The notes under the pieces were generated by a model. The model saw only the letters and a list, made by a program, of their open reading frames with translations, did not search any database and was not told the origin of the DNA. Positions 1 to 64,000 of a DNA stretch of 64,000 bases are shown one piece after another (the stretch's first letter is position 1; each line of letters starts with the position of its first letter). Position numbers and translations under genes: made by a program. Source of the DNA: Flaccisagitta enflata (lineage: Eukaryota > Chaetognatha > Sagittoidea > Aphragmophora); contig OZ231127.1 of NCBI GenBank assembly GCA_965153355.1, positions 78,182,001-78,246,000 of the forward strand. The letters are read 5' to 3'.

Positions 1-132
1 TCGTATCATTGTTATGGTTTCTCGAGCCAATTAAACCACAATTTGACGCGAAAATTTTTTTTTATCGTTCTGACCACGGTATGACTTTCACATGAACTGC
101 GCAAAACATTTTTTAATCTTCCCCGTTACGAT

Positions 133-63843
<63,711 letters not shown>

Positions 63844-63853
63844 GTCTGTGTTG

Positions 63854-63915
63854 TGTGTGTGTGCTTTTGCATGTGTGTGTGTGTGCGTGCGTGTGTGCGT
63901 GCGTTCGCATGTGTG

Positions 63916-64000
<85 letters not shown>
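63854..64000 (+). repeat. (GT)n microsatellite after exon 18 donor
   Basis: GT dinucleotide with GTGCGTGCGTT interruptions, continuing past the window edge. Confidence 0.97.

Noticed and set aside
1-132. Upstream first exon or promoter of the RGS22-like gene
   Set aside because: No TATA box, start or donor could be supported; only a short duplicated ATGACTT(T/C)CACA stretch is visible.

Overview
The window is animal (invertebrate) genomic DNA: GT-AG introns, AT-rich introns full of microsatellites, GC-richer exons, a BEL/Pao LTR retrotransposon (a class confined to animals) and many small DNA transposons. No sequence here names the species. A lophotrochozoan is a weak guess, because dispersed elements carrying (ACGG)n/(GTCC)n cores and ending in a hairpin recall the pearl/DINE-like elements described in molluscs.

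Almost the whole window is one plus-strand host gene, an RGS22-like multi-RGS-domain protein. I traced 18 exons from about 133 to 63843. Every splice junction is phase-compatible, giving about 1,650 codons without a stop, and the gene continues past the right edge. Exons 1-6 (133-8530) encode a low-complexity N-terminal region, exons 7-9 (27312-30108) the first RGS-like segment, exons 10-13 (31035-50591) the second, and exons 14-18 (53164-63843) the third and fourth, ending close to the expected C-terminus. Microsatellites begin just downstream of most of its splice donors.

The large introns hold other units. Intron 6 (8531-27311) contains an antisense gene (11894 to about 20400) for a secreted-N-terminus, cysteine-rich seven-transmembrane receptor-like protein with six C-x6-C-x5-C modules. 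It also holds a 2.5 kb foldback element with a second element nested in it, and an approximately 1 kb palindrome followed by an ATATG-type satellite. Intron 11 (31953-48167) contains a nearly complete antisense BEL/Pao element (35829-46867, 5-bp target duplication GGGAC). Its gag-pol is broken by one in-frame stop and by a recent 1,441-bp tandem duplication, and the element is inserted inside a GGGCAGCGG-ended inverted-repeat element. Intron 14 (53819-60178) contains a sense-strand gene of a multicopy invertebrate family with a C-terminal TSO1-like CXC motif. It is broken by a 779-bp hAT-type MITE (8-bp duplication) and a one-base frameshift, and is followed by two TA-flanked MITEs.

The remaining sequence is simple repeats (CA, GA, GTT, GAT, ATTC arrays), minisatellites (including an 89-bp array that amplifies the end of exon 12 with its splice donor), and families of small mobile elements. 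No tRNA, rRNA or CRISPR was recognised.
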